This document shows, one piece after another, positions 5,558 to 5,892 of a stretch of 5,892 bases of DNA. Source of the DNA: Candidatus Thorarchaeota archaeon SMTZ1-83 (lineage in GTDB: Archaea > Asgardarchaeota > Thorarchaeia > Thorarchaeales > Thorarchaeaceae); NCBI GenBank assembly GCA_001563325.1, contig LRSK01000111.1:1-5892 (forward strand), written 5' to 3'. A program made the position numbers and the translations under genes. Position 1 is the first letter of the stretch; every line of letters begins with the position of its first letter. The notes beneath the pieces are model-generated. The model saw only the letters and a program-made list of their open reading frames with translations. It did not search any database and was not told the DNA's origin.

Positions 5558-5580
5558 GAGCTCAACTACTCGGCGAGCTC
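5558..5580. terminator. Hairpin between convergent genes, possible two-way terminator
   Basis: GAGCTC occurs at 5558-5563 and 5575-5580 and pairs with itself around an 11-base loop. It fills the 27-base gap between the stops of two converging genes, where a shared terminator is expected. There is no T-run, so the assignment is tentative. Confidence 0.35.
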
Positions 5581-5892
5581 TCACTTCTTTCGTTTGCCTT
5601 TGCGCATCGGCCCGTATCTGATGACTACGAGGACTGCGACAAGAGCGATAATTCCCACGGTGATCAGAATAGTCGTAATCCCACCGATGAAGAAGACCTG
5701 TGTGCTGCCAACATATGCGGCTCCTTCCCCATCCAAGCCAAACAGCGTGATGTTGGTAGAGCCTGACGGATAGTTGTCTGTGTTGAACCGCCAGTTGATT
5801 GTGTTTTCAGCCTCGAAATGCACTTGTGCGCCATTGAAGTATATAGTCAGGTTTTGGACGCTGGCCGGGGCGGTCGAGCGAAGTGTGAAAGT
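5581..5892 (-). CDS. C-terminal part of a membrane-anchored, beta-rich surface protein (5' end beyond window)
   Basis: The leftward frame is open from the right edge to the TGA at 5581-5583 and shows the last 103 residues of a longer protein. The visible part begins with alternating beta-strand-like sequence rich in Thr, Asn and aromatic residues (LTIYFNGAQVHFEAEN, TINWRFNTDNYPSGSTNITL), as in Ig-like or related extracellular sandwich domains. One membrane helix follows at about 68-91 (FFIGGITTILITVGIIALVA), then a short basic tail ending KGKRKK. The topology should be outside for the beta domain and inside for the tail, anchored in the cell membrane. NLT and NIT are possible N-glycosylation sites, which fits an archaeal surface protein. 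The N-terminal domains, and so the function, are outside the window. A start at GTG 5823 would cut a strand pattern in half and is not favoured. Confidence 0.8.
   Translation of the reverse strand, partial: TFTLRSTAPASVQNLTIYFNGAQVHFEAENTINWRFNTDNYPSGSTNITLFGLDGEGAAYVGSTQVFFIGGITTILITVGIIALVAVLVVIRYGPMRKGKRKK

Noticed and set aside
5299..5565. Leftward open frames opposite the end of the cysteine-module gene
   Set aside because: The forward frame has strongly patterned duplicated motifs; the reverse frames have none and overlap each other.
1..5892. CRISPR array or replication origin
   Set aside because: No regularly spaced repeats were seen, and no cluster of origin-type boxes or initiator gene is present.

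Overview
The window most likely comes from an archaeon of middling GC content. Start sites lie behind GGTG, GGAG or GGAAGTGA ribosome-binding motifs, an AT-rich TATA-like box precedes the ABC operon, and the right end holds a surface protein with a C-terminal membrane anchor ending in a lysine/arginine tail. An Asgard-type archaeon (for example a Thorarchaeia-like lineage) would fit, but this is an inference from style; no marker gene settles the lineage.

Left part (1-1770). A leftward, incomplete gene encodes an unrecognised, strongly charged, partly coiled-coil protein that is rich in Arg and Glu and almost free of Lys. Just upstream of it lie three perfect palindromes in a row (908-953). 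Next is a decayed leftward reading frame (1022-1438) with one in-frame stop, which may be a remnant of a related charged protein. It contains the first copy of a dispersed DNA repeat. The stretch 1439-1770 has no convincing gene but holds several inverted repeats and a probable promoter for the next operon.

Centre (1822-4451). Two rightward, translationally coupled genes encode the ATPase and permease of an ABC-2 type exporter. They are followed by a leftward remnant of a SnoaL-like (NTF2-fold) cyclase gene with a TAG stop, and then by an intact rightward flavin reductase-like (FMN-binding, flavoredoxin-type) gene with its own ribosome-binding site. A second copy of the dispersed repeat (66 of 72 bases identical in the core, same orientation) lies just after the flavin reductase gene, so direct repeats bracket the ABC and flavin reductase segment.

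Right part (4452-5892). After the second repeat comes a rightward gene for a protein that I do not recognise. It contains two copies of a cysteine module with almost identical spacing, C-x2-C-x14-C-x-C-x24/25-C-W, which is a likely metal-binding fold. It converges, across a short hairpin, on the incomplete leftward gene for a membrane-anchored beta-rich extracellular protein.

The ABC pair clearly works together. The other genes show no firm functional link to each other. The mix of broken genes, a dispersed repeat and lineage-style unknown proteins suggests an accessory region that has been rearranged.
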